The notes: generated by a model from the letters alone, not told the origin. DNA of 64,000 nucleotides from DATLLJ01 sp035537875 (GCA_035537875.1 DATLLJ010000035.1:1-64000), one strand, 5' to 3'; numbered from the stretch's first letter, positions 50,060 through 60,004 are shown. Translations and numbers: made by a program.

Positions 50060-52360
50060 ATGGGCACAAAGGACGTCATACGCTTTCCCTTTGTGGTCGT
50101 CGTGTTGGCCCTGCTCGTGTTGTCGACGTCGACAGCCCTGGCCCAGAACGCGCCGGGAACGCTCGCCCTTCAGCCCACGCAGGGAGGGACCGAGCCGGCT
50201 CGTCCCGCGCCTGGCGCTCGACCAACCGTCACCGCTCTTCTCGCCGAACAGGCCCCCACGATCGACGGCAGACTCGACGACGCGATCTGGCGCACGGCGG
50301 CGCTGATCGACACCTTTGTGCAGGAGGAACCAATCGAAGGCGCACCTGCCACGGAGCAGACCGAAGTGCGCGTTGCATTCGATCGCGAGACGCTGTTCTT
50401 CGGGATTCAAGTGCACTACTCCGACGTGAACTTGAGACGTGCCAACCGCTCCGATCGCGACAAGCTCGACAATGACGACACGGTCACAGTCACCCTCGAG
50501 CCGTTTCTGGACTATCTGCGCGGCTATTCCTTCTCCGTGAACGGGTACGGGGTGCAGAGCGATTCCATGATCGTCGTGCAGAACAATCAGAGCAGCGCCG
50601 GCGGCAATCTTTCGTTCAATGCGCTGTACTACTCGGGCGGGCAGCTATCTGAGGACGGATGGACAGCCGAGATCGGGATCCCCATCAAGAGCCTGCGCTA
50701 TCCGAGCCGCAAAGCGGGCGAGCCGCATCGCTGGGGATTGCAGGTTCGACGCGAGATCAAGAGCAGGGACGAATCCGATGTCTGGGCCCCCGTCTCGCGC
50801 AACAATCCCAATTACCTGGCTCAGATCGGCGTCCTGACGGGGATGACCGACTTCTCGACGCAACGCAACTTCGAGCTGCTTCCGACCCTCACCGCAGTGT
50901 CGAGCACGCGGCTCAACCCGACGTCGGGCGAGTTCGTGGACGACACCTCCGGCGAAGGTGGAGTCGGCTTGAAGTACGGCATCAATTCGAATCTGACGTT
51001 CGACTTCACGTACAACCCCGACTTTTCCCAGATTGAATCGGAGACGCAGCAGATCGACGTCAATCAGCGTTTCCCGCTGCAGTACCCCGAGCTGCGGCCC
51101 TTCTTCCTCGAAGGTCAGGAGATCTTCAACATCGTCGGCATGCCGCGTGCCGTGGAAACCCGGAACATCGTTGACCCGCGCATCGGCGCCAAACTGAGCG
51201 GCAAGGTGGGCGATCGGTCGTCGATCGGTGTGCTGTTCGCGGACGACGAGGCCCCTGGCCGCACCGATCTTGAGACCGATCCCGCATTTGGCCGTCGCGC
51301 TCGAAGCGTGATCGCTCGGTACAAGTACGACTTGTACCGCAACGCGCACGTCGGCGGATTGTTCACCGATCGCGAGTTCCTGAGCAATTACAGTCGGCTC
51401 GTCGCCTTCGACACGGCCCTCCCCTTCGCGGGGACCAGAAACATCGGGTACCGCTTCTTCAAATCCGAGCTCGAAGAGAACAACGCACGCAGGAGCGGCT
51501 GGGCCATGGAAGGGACGGTTCGACAGAATGCCCGAAACTTGAGCTGGGGGGCGGTCACGACGTGGATGTCGCCGGAGTTCGCCAGTCGGCTCAGCTTCGT
51601 CCGCCGGGTGAACACCATCGAGAACCGGTACAACGTCGGCTACAAGTGGTACCCGGAGAGCTGGATCCGCAATTGGGGTCCTGGCTTCAACGTCGGCTGG
51701 CTGCACGACTACGACGGTATCCTCCAGAACCGCACCGACTGGAATCCCAGCGTCAGTTTCGTCTTCGACAAGAACATCACGCTCAACGCGAACGTCGCGC
51801 GCACCATGGAGCTGTATCGCGGCATCGAGTTCGTCAAGACGAACTGGACGGTATCGGGCAGCGTCAACACCAGCCGCAAAGTCCTCTTCTCGGCGGGCCT
51901 CACAAACGGGGACGAAATCCGGTTCATCGCGAACCCGTTTCTCGGCCGGTTGATGGATTACAATGTGACCGCGACGTTCCGCCCGTTTTCGCGGTTGCAG
52001 TCGATCCTGAGAATGGACGGCAACCGTTTCCGGGATCCAGTCAACCAGGAGCAGGAGTTCCACGTCCGCATCTGGCGTTCGACGACCACTTACCAGTTCA
52101 CCTCACGCTTGCTCGTCCGGAATATCTTCGAGTTGAACAGCGGAGAGGGATCGAACCACACGTTGTTCGAGAACATCCTGTTGACGTATCGGGTGAACTC
52201 GGGCACCGTCTTCTACTTCGGTTACGACGATCGCTTCAAGGAGGGCGGGGCGATCAACCCACAGCTGTTCTCCGATCCCACCTACCGCCGAACCAACCGA
52301 GCCGTATTTACCAAGCTCCAGTACCTCTTCAGGAGCGGTGGTACCGGCAGCGAGAGTTAG
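50060..52360 (+). CDS. CBM9/DUF5916 outer-membrane protein, paralog C
   Basis: 766 residues; signal peptide VVVVLALLVLSTSTALAQ. CBM9/DOMON-like N-terminal domain (APTIDGRLDDAIWRTAALID) and DUF5916 barrel (YPELRPFFLEGQEIFNIVGM), ending LQYLFRSGGTGSES. It is closer to paralog B at the C-terminus (TLFENILLTYRVNSGTVFYF is shared). No plug or TonB box was seen, so this is not a conventional TonB-dependent receptor. Followed by a 259-base gap with one palindrome. Confidence 0.88.
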   Translation: MGTKDVIRFPFVVVVLALLVLSTSTALAQNAPGTLALQPTQGGTEPARPAPGARPTVTALLAEQAPTIDGRLDDAIWRTAALIDTFVQEEPIEGAPATEQTEVRVAFDRETLFFGIQVHYSDVNLRRANRSDRDKLDNDDTVTVTLEPFLDYLRGYSFSVNGYGVQSDSMIVVQNNQSSAGGNLSFNALYYSGGQLSEDGWTAEIGIPIKSLRYPSRKAGEPHRWGLQVRREIKSRDESDVWAPVSRNNPNYLAQIGVLTGMTDFSTQRNFELLPTLTAVSSTRLNPTSGEFVDDTSGEGGVGLKYGINSNLTFDFTYNPDFSQIESETQQIDVNQRFPLQYPELRPFFLEGQEIFNIVGMPRAVETRNIVDPRIGAKLSGKVGDRSSIGVLFADDEAPGRTDLETDPAFGRRARSVIARYKYDLYRNAHVGGLFTDREFLSNYSRLVAFDTALPFAGTRNIGYRFFKSELEENNARRSGWAMEGTVRQNARNLSWGAVTTWMSPEFASRLSFVRRVNTIENRYNVGYKWYPESWIRNWGPGFNVGWLHDYDGILQNRTDWNPSVSFVFDKNITLNANVARTMELYRGIEFVKTNWTVSGSVNTSRKVLFSAGLTNGDEIRFIANPFLGRLMDYNVTATFRPFSRLQSILRMDGNRFRDPVNQEQEFHVRIWRSTTTYQFTSRLLVRNIFELNSGEGSNHTLFENILLTYRVNSGTVFYFGYDDRFKEGGAINPQLFSDPTYRRTNRAVFTKLQYLFRSGGTGSES

Positions 52361-52537
52361 TTCGGCGACGACTCGAGATGACAGCGAAGACAGTCAGCTG
52401 TCGTCGTACAGAACTCATCCATACCTCGCATACACGTCGCACTCGCCCGTGTTTTCTGCCTTTTGTGTAGCGGCTGTGTAGTTCCTACCGGAACAGCGGT
52501 CGCACCGAGTAGCGAGTCACTTGCCGCGCGAATCGAA

Positions 52538-52554
52538 TCTAGAAATTTCCTAGA
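52538..52554 (+). promoter_or_regulatory. AT-rich palindrome upstream of the PKD protein
   Basis: TCTAGAAATTTCCTAGA is an inverted repeat of TCTAG/CTAGA around a near-symmetric centre, followed by a further CTAG at 52565-52568. It stands out in the GC-rich context and lies 66 bases before the ATG at 52620. A possible operator; no regulator known. The rest of 52361-52619 shows no other clear signal. Confidence 0.4.
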
Positions 52555-52619
52555 CATCTGCGCCTAGTCTGCTTTGGCGACGACTTTGCCAGTGTCCGCG
52601 AGCAAAGGACGACACCCTC

Positions 52620-55184
52620 ATGCTCAGATGGCGCAGAGCCGCCGTGATCGGCGGAACGTTCGTGGTGTGTACCACTGCAAGTTCAGTCCAGGCTCAAACG
52701 GGTCCACGCATCGCGTGGGACGGTCAGGTCGCGCCGGCGATCAGTGGGTACGCGGTCACGATCGATGGCGTTCGCACCAACTACGGGACGAGCCCGGTGA
52801 TTAATGGCGCCTGCGGATGTTCCATCCCAGCCCCCTTCTCAGGTGGTAGACACACGATTGTCGTCATCGCCTACAACTCGAGCGGCGAGACGCCATCGGC
52901 GCCGCTCACCGTCGGACCGGTCGCCAACGCTGGTGGACCTTACTCTGGTACGGCCGGCGCTGCGGTCGCCGTCATCGGCAGCAGCTCGGTGGCGCCCACA
53001 GGCAGCCTGACCAACTACACCTGGCGCTGGGGAGACGGAACGGCCGATACGAGCTCGTCTTCGGCGTCCGCGTCGCACGTGTACGCGGCGAGCGGCACAT
53101 TTACGGTCACGCTGACGGTGAGAGACAACGCAGGCGCGACGGCGTCGGCCTCAACGACCGCGACGATAGCCAGCGCCGCCCAGGCGCCGGCGGCTCTGCC
53201 GACGCCCTGGCTCACTCAAGACATCGGAAACGTTGGTCTCGCAGGAAGCGCGTCGTATTCGTCCGGCCGATTCACGGTGGCTGGCGCCGGCGTGGACATC
53301 TATGGAAACGCAGACGCTTTCCGGTATGTGTACCACCCGCTTGCCGGTGACGGTCAGATCGTCGCCCGCGTGGTCAGCACTCAAAACACGCACATCTACG
53401 CGAAGGCCGGCGTGATGATCCGGGAGTCGTTGACGCCCGGATCACCGCAAGCGGCCGTTGTGCTTCTTCCGGATGGCACAATCGAGTTCCTGACGAGATC
53501 GGTGGCCAATGGCGCGACCACGATTCCCGGCACGACATCGCAGTCGCCGCCGACGTGGCTGAAACTCGTGCGCACAGGAAACTCCATCGTCGCGTCGGTA
53601 TCGGCCGACGGATCCGCATGGTCTGTAGTCGGGACGACGAACGTGACGATGACCGCTACCGTCCAGATCGGCCTCGCCGTCACGAGCCATACGACGTCGC
53701 AGTTGAACACATCGGTGTTCGACAATGTGAGCGTCACGACCGGCAGCTCGACACAGCCGCCGGCAACTCCAAGCTCTCCGATGCCGAGCAACGGGGCCAC
53801 CGGGGTGGCGCTGACATCAAGTCTGACGTGGAGCGCGATTGGCGCGACTTCTTACGACGTCCGTTTCGGCACGACCAATCCACCGCCACAGGTAGCCACT
53901 GCCCTGGCTTCGCCGTCGTACCGCCCGGCATCGATGAACGGCAATACGAAGTACTACTGGCAGGTCGTCGCCCGAAACGCCGGCGGATCCTCCACCGGTC
54001 CGGTCTGGTCGTTTACAGCAGCACCTCAATCAACCAGCACAGCCGTGCCGGCTCCGTGGGCGAATCAGGACATCGGTAGCGTGGGGTTGACCGGCAGCGC
54101 GTCATTGTCATCGGGCACCTTCTCCGTGTCGGGAAGCGGCAACGATATCTGGGGCAAGTCTGACGCCTTCCACTACGTCCACCAGCCACTGACGGGCGAC
54201 GGTCAGATCGTGGCTCGCGTGACGAGCCTGGAGAATACTCATAGCGCCGCCGCGGCCGGGATCATGGTTCGAGACACCCTGACGGCCGGATCGCGGCATG
54301 TGCTCTTGTCCGTGAGTCCCGGTGGCGACGTCGGACTTCTTCGCCGAGCCAACTCGGGCGGCACCACGTCGAACGTTGCGAGTGGCTCGCAGTCCACGCC
54401 CGCCTGGCTCAAGCTCGTCCGGGTTGGGTCGACCATCACCGGTTACGTTTCCAATAACGGTTCGGCGTGGACCCAGGTTGGATCCACGACGCTGACGCTC
54501 GGCTCGACACCCTCCATTGGGTTAATCGTCACCAGCCATGACGATACGACGCTGAACACGGCGACCTTCGACTCCGTCAGCGTCACGTACGGCGGATCCG
54601 CACCACCCCCGACAACCTCCAGCGGCAACGTCGTCATCTACGCGAGCGATATCCCCGCATCCGCGCGTCACGGCTCGTGGCAGACCGCCAGCGATCCGCT
54701 GTCGCCTGGTCTCGTGAAACTCAGGACTCCTGACAACGGCTTCCAGAGCTCGTCGGCACCCTTGGCGGCGCCGACGGATTACGTGGACGTCACGTTCAAT
54801 GCCGACGCGAACAAGCCTTATCGTCTCTGGCTGCGCCTGCGCGCGTCCGGCAATTCCGTGTCCAACGATTCCGTATGGGTGCAGTTTTCAGACGCACTGG
54901 TCAATGGAAGCCCGATGTTCCGAACGAACACGACGTCGGGCCTGCTCGTCAATCTCGTGGAAGATGCTTCGACCTTCCCGTTGGACTGGGGCTGGCGGAA
55001 CACGACTTACTGGCTATCGCAGCCGACGACGTTCACATTCCCCACGAGCGGAATGCACACAATCCGGATTCAGGTTCGTGAAGACGGCGTCGAGTTCGAT
55101 CAGATTGTCCTGAGTCCCACCACGTATCTGAACACGCCGCCTGGGCCGATGACGGGAGATTCGACAATCGTTCCAAAAGAGTGA
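52620..55184 (+). CDS. Large secreted PKD-domain adhesin/glycan-binding protein
   Basis: 854 residues with a signal peptide ending SSVQAQ. Order of domains: short Fn3-like start, a PKD domain (ANAGGPYSGTAGAAVAVIGS ... YTWRWGDGTADT), two copies of a concanavalin-like/DUF1349-like domain (TPWLTQDIGNVGLAGSASYS and APWANQDIGSVGLTGSASLS, each with DGQIVARV and a WLKLVR segment) separated by an Fn3-type domain, and a C-terminal beta domain (YRLWLRLRASGNSVSNDSVW). There is no sorting signal or catalytic motif. It probably binds carbohydrate or surfaces outside the cell. Confidence 0.85.
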   Translation: MLRWRRAAVIGGTFVVCTTASSVQAQTGPRIAWDGQVAPAISGYAVTIDGVRTNYGTSPVINGACGCSIPAPFSGGRHTIVVIAYNSSGETPSAPLTVGPVANAGGPYSGTAGAAVAVIGSSSVAPTGSLTNYTWRWGDGTADTSSSSASASHVYAASGTFTVTLTVRDNAGATASASTTATIASAAQAPAALPTPWLTQDIGNVGLAGSASYSSGRFTVAGAGVDIYGNADAFRYVYHPLAGDGQIVARVVSTQNTHIYAKAGVMIRESLTPGSPQAAVVLLPDGTIEFLTRSVANGATTIPGTTSQSPPTWLKLVRTGNSIVASVSADGSAWSVVGTTNVTMTATVQIGLAVTSHTTSQLNTSVFDNVSVTTGSSTQPPATPSSPMPSNGATGVALTSSLTWSAIGATSYDVRFGTTNPPPQVATALASPSYRPASMNGNTKYYWQVVARNAGGSSTGPVWSFTAAPQSTSTAVPAPWANQDIGSVGLTGSASLSSGTFSVSGSGNDIWGKSDAFHYVHQPLTGDGQIVARVTSLENTHSAAAAGIMVRDTLTAGSRHVLLSVSPGGDVGLLRRANSGGTTSNVASGSQSTPAWLKLVRVGSTITGYVSNNGSAWTQVGSTTLTLGSTPSIGLIVTSHDDTTLNTATFDSVSVTYGGSAPPPTTSSGNVVIYASDIPASARHGSWQTASDPLSPGLVKLRTPDNGFQSSSAPLAAPTDYVDVTFNADANKPYRLWLRLRASGNSVSNDSVWVQFSDALVNGSPMFRTNTTSGLLVNLVEDASTFPLDWGWRNTTYWLSQPTTFTFPTSGMHTIRIQVREDGVEFDQIVLSPTTYLNTPPGPMTGDSTIVPKE

Positions 55185-55194
55185 AAATTCGCCA

Positions 55195-55225
55195 CCAGAG
55201 CAGCCGGCGCTTCCGGCTGCTCTGG
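55195..55225 (+). terminator. 13-bp perfect hairpin without U-tract after the PKD gene
   Basis: CCAGAGCAGCCGG (55195-55207) pairs with CCGGCTGCTCTGG (55213-55225) over a five-base loop, 10 bases after the stop codon. No T-run follows. Same style as the hairpins at 38571 and 41455. Confidence 0.6.
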
Positions 55226-55253
55226 AGCCCGTCATCGACCGAAACACGAAAAG

Positions 55254-57701
55254 ATGACGTGGCTCGCTGGCGGCGTCCTGTACTCGGTGGCCTATCTCGT
55301 CGCCGGCTCGTACTTGCGCGGAAATGCAACCTCGCTGGTCTGGCTCCGGATCGGCGCGCTTCTGATCCCTCCGCTCGTCGGCATTGTCATCATCGCCAGA
55401 CGCCGCCAGGAATGGAGAGGCTGCCAGTGGCTCTTCTGGGCGACCATCGCTCTCGGTCTCTCGACAACCGCCATCGGCATCGTCGGCTGGACCGTCGACG
55501 AAATGCTCCTCGAGCACGAGACGTCGTGGCTCGGTTGGTACACGGTGTTCGCGCTGTTCGGTTCGATTGCTCCCCTGTTTGCGATGCTGGCTCAGCCCCA
55601 CCGCGGGACGAGAGAATCGTCGACAGCCAGCACCGCCGTGGATATCGCCGGCATCGCGGTGATGACCGGGTTCCTGTATTCACACTTCGTGGTCGGCTCG
55701 AATCTGTCGCCGCTCACGACCCGGGAACCGTCGCTGCCGCTGGTTCTCCTGCACGAGCTGCAGCAGCTGCTGGTGTTCGCGGCGCTCGCCGTGGCGGCGC
55801 TCGCTTCCAGAGGCTCGACGTGGGCCGCGACCTACCGACGTCTGGCACTCGGCCTGCTGGTCAGCTTCACCATCCTGACGATTAGCAATCTCGGAATCCT
55901 GCAGGGCCTGTACCGGTCCGGCGGCGTCTACGACGTGATCTGGATTCTACCGTTTGCGTTCTTCGCGTGGGCGGCGGCATCAGCTCCAGGATCGCTCGAC
56001 GACGAACAGACCGCTGCCAACCATCCGGTGACGCCGTCACGCCCGTGGGTGGTCTTCGGATCGCTCGCGACGCTGCCGATTCTCGATTTCGGCCTCCGGC
56101 AGGTCGTGCCGATCGATCCATCGCTCGAAGGCTTCCGCGACCTGTCGATGGTCATCACGATATTCTCCGTCCTGCCGCTGCTGATGGCGCGGCTGGCGGT
56201 CGAAAACGCCGACGCCCAGCACGCCGACCGCCGGCGCCTCCTTCTGGCTGCGGCGACCGAACAGGCCGGCGATCTCATCTCGATCATGACGCCGTCCGGC
56301 GACATCGAATACGCGAACGCCGCGTTCTGCCGCGCGCTCGGCTTCGAGTCCGATGAAGTGAGTCAGATGACGGCCACTGACTTTCTGTCGAGAGAATCGC
56401 ACCCGCAGCTCGATGCCATCCGCGCGGAATTGCCAAGGCACGTGTGGCGCGGCACCTTCGTTCGACGGCGCAAGGACGGCTCGACGTTCCAGTCGGCCAC
56501 GAGCGTCGTCGCGCTCACGGACGCTGCCGGACAGGTGACCAACTTCGTCGCCGTCGAGAGGGACACCACGCATGAGGCCCAACTGCGCGACCAGCTGATT
56601 CACAGCGAGCGTCTCGCGGCGGTCGGGCAACTCGTCTCCGGCGTCGCGCACGAACTCAACAACCCGCTGCAGTCGATTGTCGGGTTCACCGATCTGCTCA
56701 TGGCGTCCGAGCGCCGGCCGGAGGTGCGCAGCGATCTCGAACAGGTCCATGCCGCGGCCGGCCGCGCCGCCAAGATCGTCCATAACCTGCTCGCCTTCGT
56801 TCGCCGCTCGTCGACCGAACGCAGACCGGCAAGTCTCAACGACGTCGTCCAAAGTACCGTTTCGTTGCGGAGGTACGAGCTCGTAACGACCGGCCTCGCG
56901 GTCGATGAGACGTACGAGGACCATCTTCCGCCAGTGCTGGTCAACCCAGAGGAGATTCAGCAGATCATCCTCAATATCGTGCTCAACGCCGAGCAGGCGA
57001 TGCGGACCGCGGCTCGCGGGCGATTGTCCGTACGCACCTTGCGGGCAAGCGCGACCGAGATCGCCGTCGAGATTTACGACGATGGACCGGGTGTGCCGCA
57101 GGCTCTTGCCGGTCGGATCTTCGAGCCATTCTTCTCGACGAAGGACGTCGGTGAAGGAACTGGCCTCGGACTGTCGCTCGCATTGGGTATTGCCGAGGCC
57201 CACGGAGGTGGCCTGACGCTCGTGCCCACGACGTCCGGCGCCTGCTTTCGCTTGACGTTGCCGATTGCACCGTTGACGGACCAGGCGAAGACGGACGCTT
57301 CGTCTCAGGCTCTTGCCGTCGCGGCCGTGAACGGTCGCCGGGCGCTCGTCGTCGATGACGAGCCGGCCCTGCGGCGAATGCTTCAACGTTTGCTGACGCG
57401 CCGGGGATTCACCGTGGATCTGGCGGAGGATGGCGATCGCGCCTCCAGCCTGCTCGAGCGTCACCGCTACGACGTGATCTTCTCCGACGTGCAGATGCCG
57501 AATATGGGTGGGCTGGCTCTCCTCCAATGGATCCGCCAGCGGCAACCGGCCTCGGCTTCCGCGTTCGTCTTCGTCATGGGCGGGCTCGTCACGCCTGAGC
57601 TTCAATCGGCGATCGAATCTTCCCGCATTCCCGTGCTGTCGAAACCATTTGGCGCCGCTTCGTTCGACGCGCTGCTCGGGGACCTGTTTTCCGCCGCCTG
57701 A
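55254..57701 (+). CDS. Membrane hybrid histidine kinase with PAS and receiver domains
   Basis: 815 residues. About seven or eight membrane helices fill the first 310 residues, followed by a PAS domain (DLISIMTPSGDIEYANAAFC), a dimerisation/phosphoacceptor domain with H466 in SGVAHELNNPLQSIVGF, an HATPase domain (NIVLNAEQAM, DDGPGVP, GTGLGLSLALGIAEAHGG) and a receiver domain with D745 in IFSDVQMPNMGG. It would sense a membrane or intracellular signal and pass phosphate from His to its own Asp. No separate response regulator or DNA-binding output is next to it. Confidence 0.93.
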   Translation: MTWLAGGVLYSVAYLVAGSYLRGNATSLVWLRIGALLIPPLVGIVIIARRRQEWRGCQWLFWATIALGLSTTAIGIVGWTVDEMLLEHETSWLGWYTVFALFGSIAPLFAMLAQPHRGTRESSTASTAVDIAGIAVMTGFLYSHFVVGSNLSPLTTREPSLPLVLLHELQQLLVFAALAVAALASRGSTWAATYRRLALGLLVSFTILTISNLGILQGLYRSGGVYDVIWILPFAFFAWAAASAPGSLDDEQTAANHPVTPSRPWVVFGSLATLPILDFGLRQVVPIDPSLEGFRDLSMVITIFSVLPLLMARLAVENADAQHADRRRLLLAAATEQAGDLISIMTPSGDIEYANAAFCRALGFESDEVSQMTATDFLSRESHPQLDAIRAELPRHVWRGTFVRRRKDGSTFQSATSVVALTDAAGQVTNFVAVERDTTHEAQLRDQLIHSERLAAVGQLVSGVAHELNNPLQSIVGFTDLLMASERRPEVRSDLEQVHAAAGRAAKIVHNLLAFVRRSSTERRPASLNDVVQSTVSLRRYELVTTGLAVDETYEDHLPPVLVNPEEIQQIILNIVLNAEQAMRTAARGRLSVRTLRASATEIAVEIYDDGPGVPQALAGRIFEPFFSTKDVGEGTGLGLSLALGIAEAHGGGLTLVPTTSGACFRLTLPIAPLTDQAKTDASSQALAVAAVNGRRALVVDDEPALRRMLQRLLTRRGFTVDLAEDGDRASSLLERHRYDVIFSDVQMPNMGGLALLQWIRQRQPASASAFVFVMGGLVTPELQSAIESSRIPVLSKPFGAASFDALLGDLFSAA

Positions 57702-57721
57702 GGGTTGATATCATCCGCGTG

Positions 57722-58456
57722 ATGGGGGTCCGGCCCGTCCTGTTCTTCCCGGCGATTGCGCTTCTCTGTGTCTCCGCGAGCCCGATGTCGGCGCAGCCGC
57801 CGAGCGAGAGTCCGGATCAGCTGTACGCCAGACGCGCCGACCTGTCCAGCGCCCGACAGGCCGCGGATCGGTGGCGGACGGCCCTTCAACGCAATCCCAA
57901 GGATTTCGAGGCGGCGTGGAAGCTCGCCCGCGCAGACTACTGGCTCGGCGGCCACGCGCCCGAAACCGATCGCCGGGCGTTCCTGGAGAACGGCATCGAG
58001 GCAGGCGAGACGGCCGCGACGATCGCGTCAGACCGGCCGGAGGGTCATTTCTGGATGGCCGCCAACATGGGCGCGCTGGCGGAATCGTTCGGCCTCCGTG
58101 CCGGCCTGAAGTACCGCAAGCCGGTCCGCGAGCGCCTGGAGCTCGTCCTGAAGATCGATCCAGCTTTTCAACAGGGGTCGGCCGATCGCGCCCTGGGTCG
58201 CTGGTACTTCAAAGTCCCTCGCCTCTTTGGCGGCAGCCGGAAACGAGCCGAGGACCATCTGCGCGCATCGCTGAAGTACAACCCGAACAGCACCGCTTCA
58301 CACTTCTTTCTTGCCGAAGTCCTCGCCGCCGACAACCGCAACGCCGAAGCCCGAGACGAGCTCCAGCGGGTGCTCGACGCGCCGCTCGATCCGGAGTGGA
58401 CGCCCGAGGATCAGGAGTTCAAGGCGAAGGCGAAAGCGATGCTGGCCACGATCTAG
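57722..58456 (+). CDS. Secreted TPR protein, TatT-like
   Basis: 244 residues from ATG 57722 (a GTG three bases earlier is possible). Signal peptide VLFFPAIALLCVSASPMSAQ, then helical TPR-type repeats: AADRWRTALQRNPKDFEAAW, GHFWMAANMGALAESFGLRA, VRERLELVLKIDPAFQQGSA, AEDHLRASLKYNPNSTASHF. The arrangement recalls TatT, a periplasmic TPR partner of some TRAP transporters, but no TRAP genes are nearby. Likely a periplasmic scaffold. Confidence 0.75.
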   Translation: MGVRPVLFFPAIALLCVSASPMSAQPPSESPDQLYARRADLSSARQAADRWRTALQRNPKDFEAAWKLARADYWLGGHAPETDRRAFLENGIEAGETAATIASDRPEGHFWMAANMGALAESFGLRAGLKYRKPVRERLELVLKIDPAFQQGSADRALGRWYFKVPRLFGGSRKRAEDHLRASLKYNPNSTASHFFLAEVLAADNRNAEARDELQRVLDAPLDPEWTPEDQEFKAKAKAMLATI

Positions 58457-58513
58457 CGGCACGTTCTTGGTCCACGGTGCGGCAGACCGCTCCAGCCGAT
58501 ACGGAACCCGCCA

Positions 58514-60004
58514 TCACACGTACTCGCGTTCCAGGCGCCGCGCGGACCGATACCGTGCGAACACCTCCTCGTCGCCCTCGAGACCGAGAATCGACCGGAG
58601 CCTCACTCCCCGGAAGGTATGCATCATCATCTCTATCGCGTGCCGCAGCACGAACAAGGGACTGTGGGTGAACGCTGCGGGCATGTGGCGCACCTTCATC
58701 CACCGTTCGGCGCGCCACCGGAGGAACTCGATTTCCGCGGCCGACAGATGCTCGCTGCGCACGACGGCTGTCGTGCCATCGTAATGACTCACATCATCGT
58801 CCACGATGAGGCCGCGCTCCCGGAACTGGCTCGTCATCGGCGTGCCGGGATACGGCGTCGGATGCTGGATGTACGGCCAGTCCACGTACCGGCGCGCAAA
58901 GTCGAGGTTTGCCTCGATGGACTCCCGGGTATCGTCCGGATTGCCGACGATCAAGCCACCCACCACGTAGAGCCCGTGCCGATGGAGATGCTCGATCGCC
59001 TCGATGGTGGCGTTCTCCGTCACCCGTCCAGGGCCGCGGCTGGCATTCTTTGCGCGTGCCTTGAGGAACGCGAGATCCGCGTCGAGCACGTTCTCGATGC
59101 CGAGAAACACGTACCTGAAACGCGCGCGGCGCATCAGCGGGGCGAGCCTGGCGCCGTGCTGCGCCAGCGGTGATGTCATGGCCTGGACGACGTAGTCCAC
59201 GTCGTTGAAACCGGCCTCGATGATCGCGCCGCACAGCGACTCGAACCGGCGGATATCGAGCGTGATGTTGTCATCGACGAGGAAAATCGACTTCGCGCCC
59301 CTTCCCCTCGCGTCGGCGATGTCGGCCAGCACCCGCTCGAGAGGATAGGCGTGAAAGTTTCTTCCACGCATCTCGATGATCGAACAGAAGCTGCAGTCGA
59401 ACGTGCAGCCCCGAGAGGTTTCCACCACGTCGACCTGACGGCCCAGAAGCGTGTACCCCCTCAGCACGCGGGCGCGTCGATTGGGCAGCCGCGGAGCCTC
59501 GGTCGCCAGGCGCGCGATAGGCCGGTCAGGGTTGTGCGCGAGGCCCGCCGAAGTCCGGTACGTGAGACCCGCCACCCCTTCGACCGTCGATCGTGACTCG
59601 AGCGCCCGCAGCAGTTCGCACAACGTCTGCTCGCCCTCTCCCCGCACGATGTAGTCCACCTCGGAGCACGGCGAATACGCGAGCGGCGCAAGACTTGGAT
59701 CGTACCCCCCGACCACGATATGCGTGGAGGGCCGCAGGTCTCGAACGAGACGCGCGATCTTGAAGGCCGTCTGGCGTTGAAATGTCATGACAGACAGCCC
59801 CACCACGTCGGGCTGCAGCTCCTGCATCAGGCGGCTCACGGTCTGAGGCACGCGCGATTGAGCGAGCACGAGGTCGGCCACCGACACCTGATGGTGAGCG
59901 TCGACATTGCCGGCGAGCGACGCCAGTGCGCCATTTGGCATGCGCACGGCGACCGTGGGCATGTGCTCGAACGAGTCCGGCATCGAAAGCAGGAGCACGT
60001 TCAC
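58514..60004 (-). CDS. B12-binding-domain radical SAM enzyme
   Basis: 496 residues. The N-terminal half is a cobalamin-binding Rossmann domain (ELQPDVVGLSVMTFQRQTAF, HIVVGGYDPSLAPLAYSP, YIVRGEGEQTLCELL); the radical SAM motif is CTFDCSFC at Cys200, Cys204 and Cys207. Unlike methyltransferase members it has no obvious His in a DxHxxG cobalamin motif, so cobalamin may bind base-off or not at all. The group includes BchE, HpnP and many methylases or ring-forming enzymes. It is isolated between convergent and divergent neighbours. Substrate unknown. Confidence 0.88.
   Translation of the reverse strand: MNVLLLSMPDSFEHMPTVAVRMPNGALASLAGNVDAHHQVSVADLVLAQSRVPQTVSRLMQELQPDVVGLSVMTFQRQTAFKIARLVRDLRPSTHIVVGGYDPSLAPLAYSPCSEVDYIVRGEGEQTLCELLRALESRSTVEGVAGLTYRTSAGLAHNPDRPIARLATEAPRLPNRRARVLRGYTLLGRQVDVVETSRGCTFDCSFCSIIEMRGRNFHAYPLERVLADIADARGRGAKSIFLVDDNITLDIRRFESLCGAIIEAGFNDVDYVVQAMTSPLAQHGARLAPLMRRARFRYVFLGIENVLDADLAFLKARAKNASRGPGRVTENATIEAIEHLHRHGLYVVGGLIVGNPDDTRESIEANLDFARRYVDWPYIQHPTPYPGTPMTSQFRERGLIVDDDVSHYDGTTAVVRSEHLSAAEIEFLRWRAERWMKVRHMPAAFTHSPLFVLRHAIEMMMHTFRGVRLRSILGLEGDEEVFARYRSARRLEREYV

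Noticed and set aside
56037..57605. 522-codon minus-strand frame opposite the histidine kinase, and a 425-codon frame opposite cysN (7289-8566)
   Set aside because: The plus-strand genes have complete motif sets; the antisense products have none.
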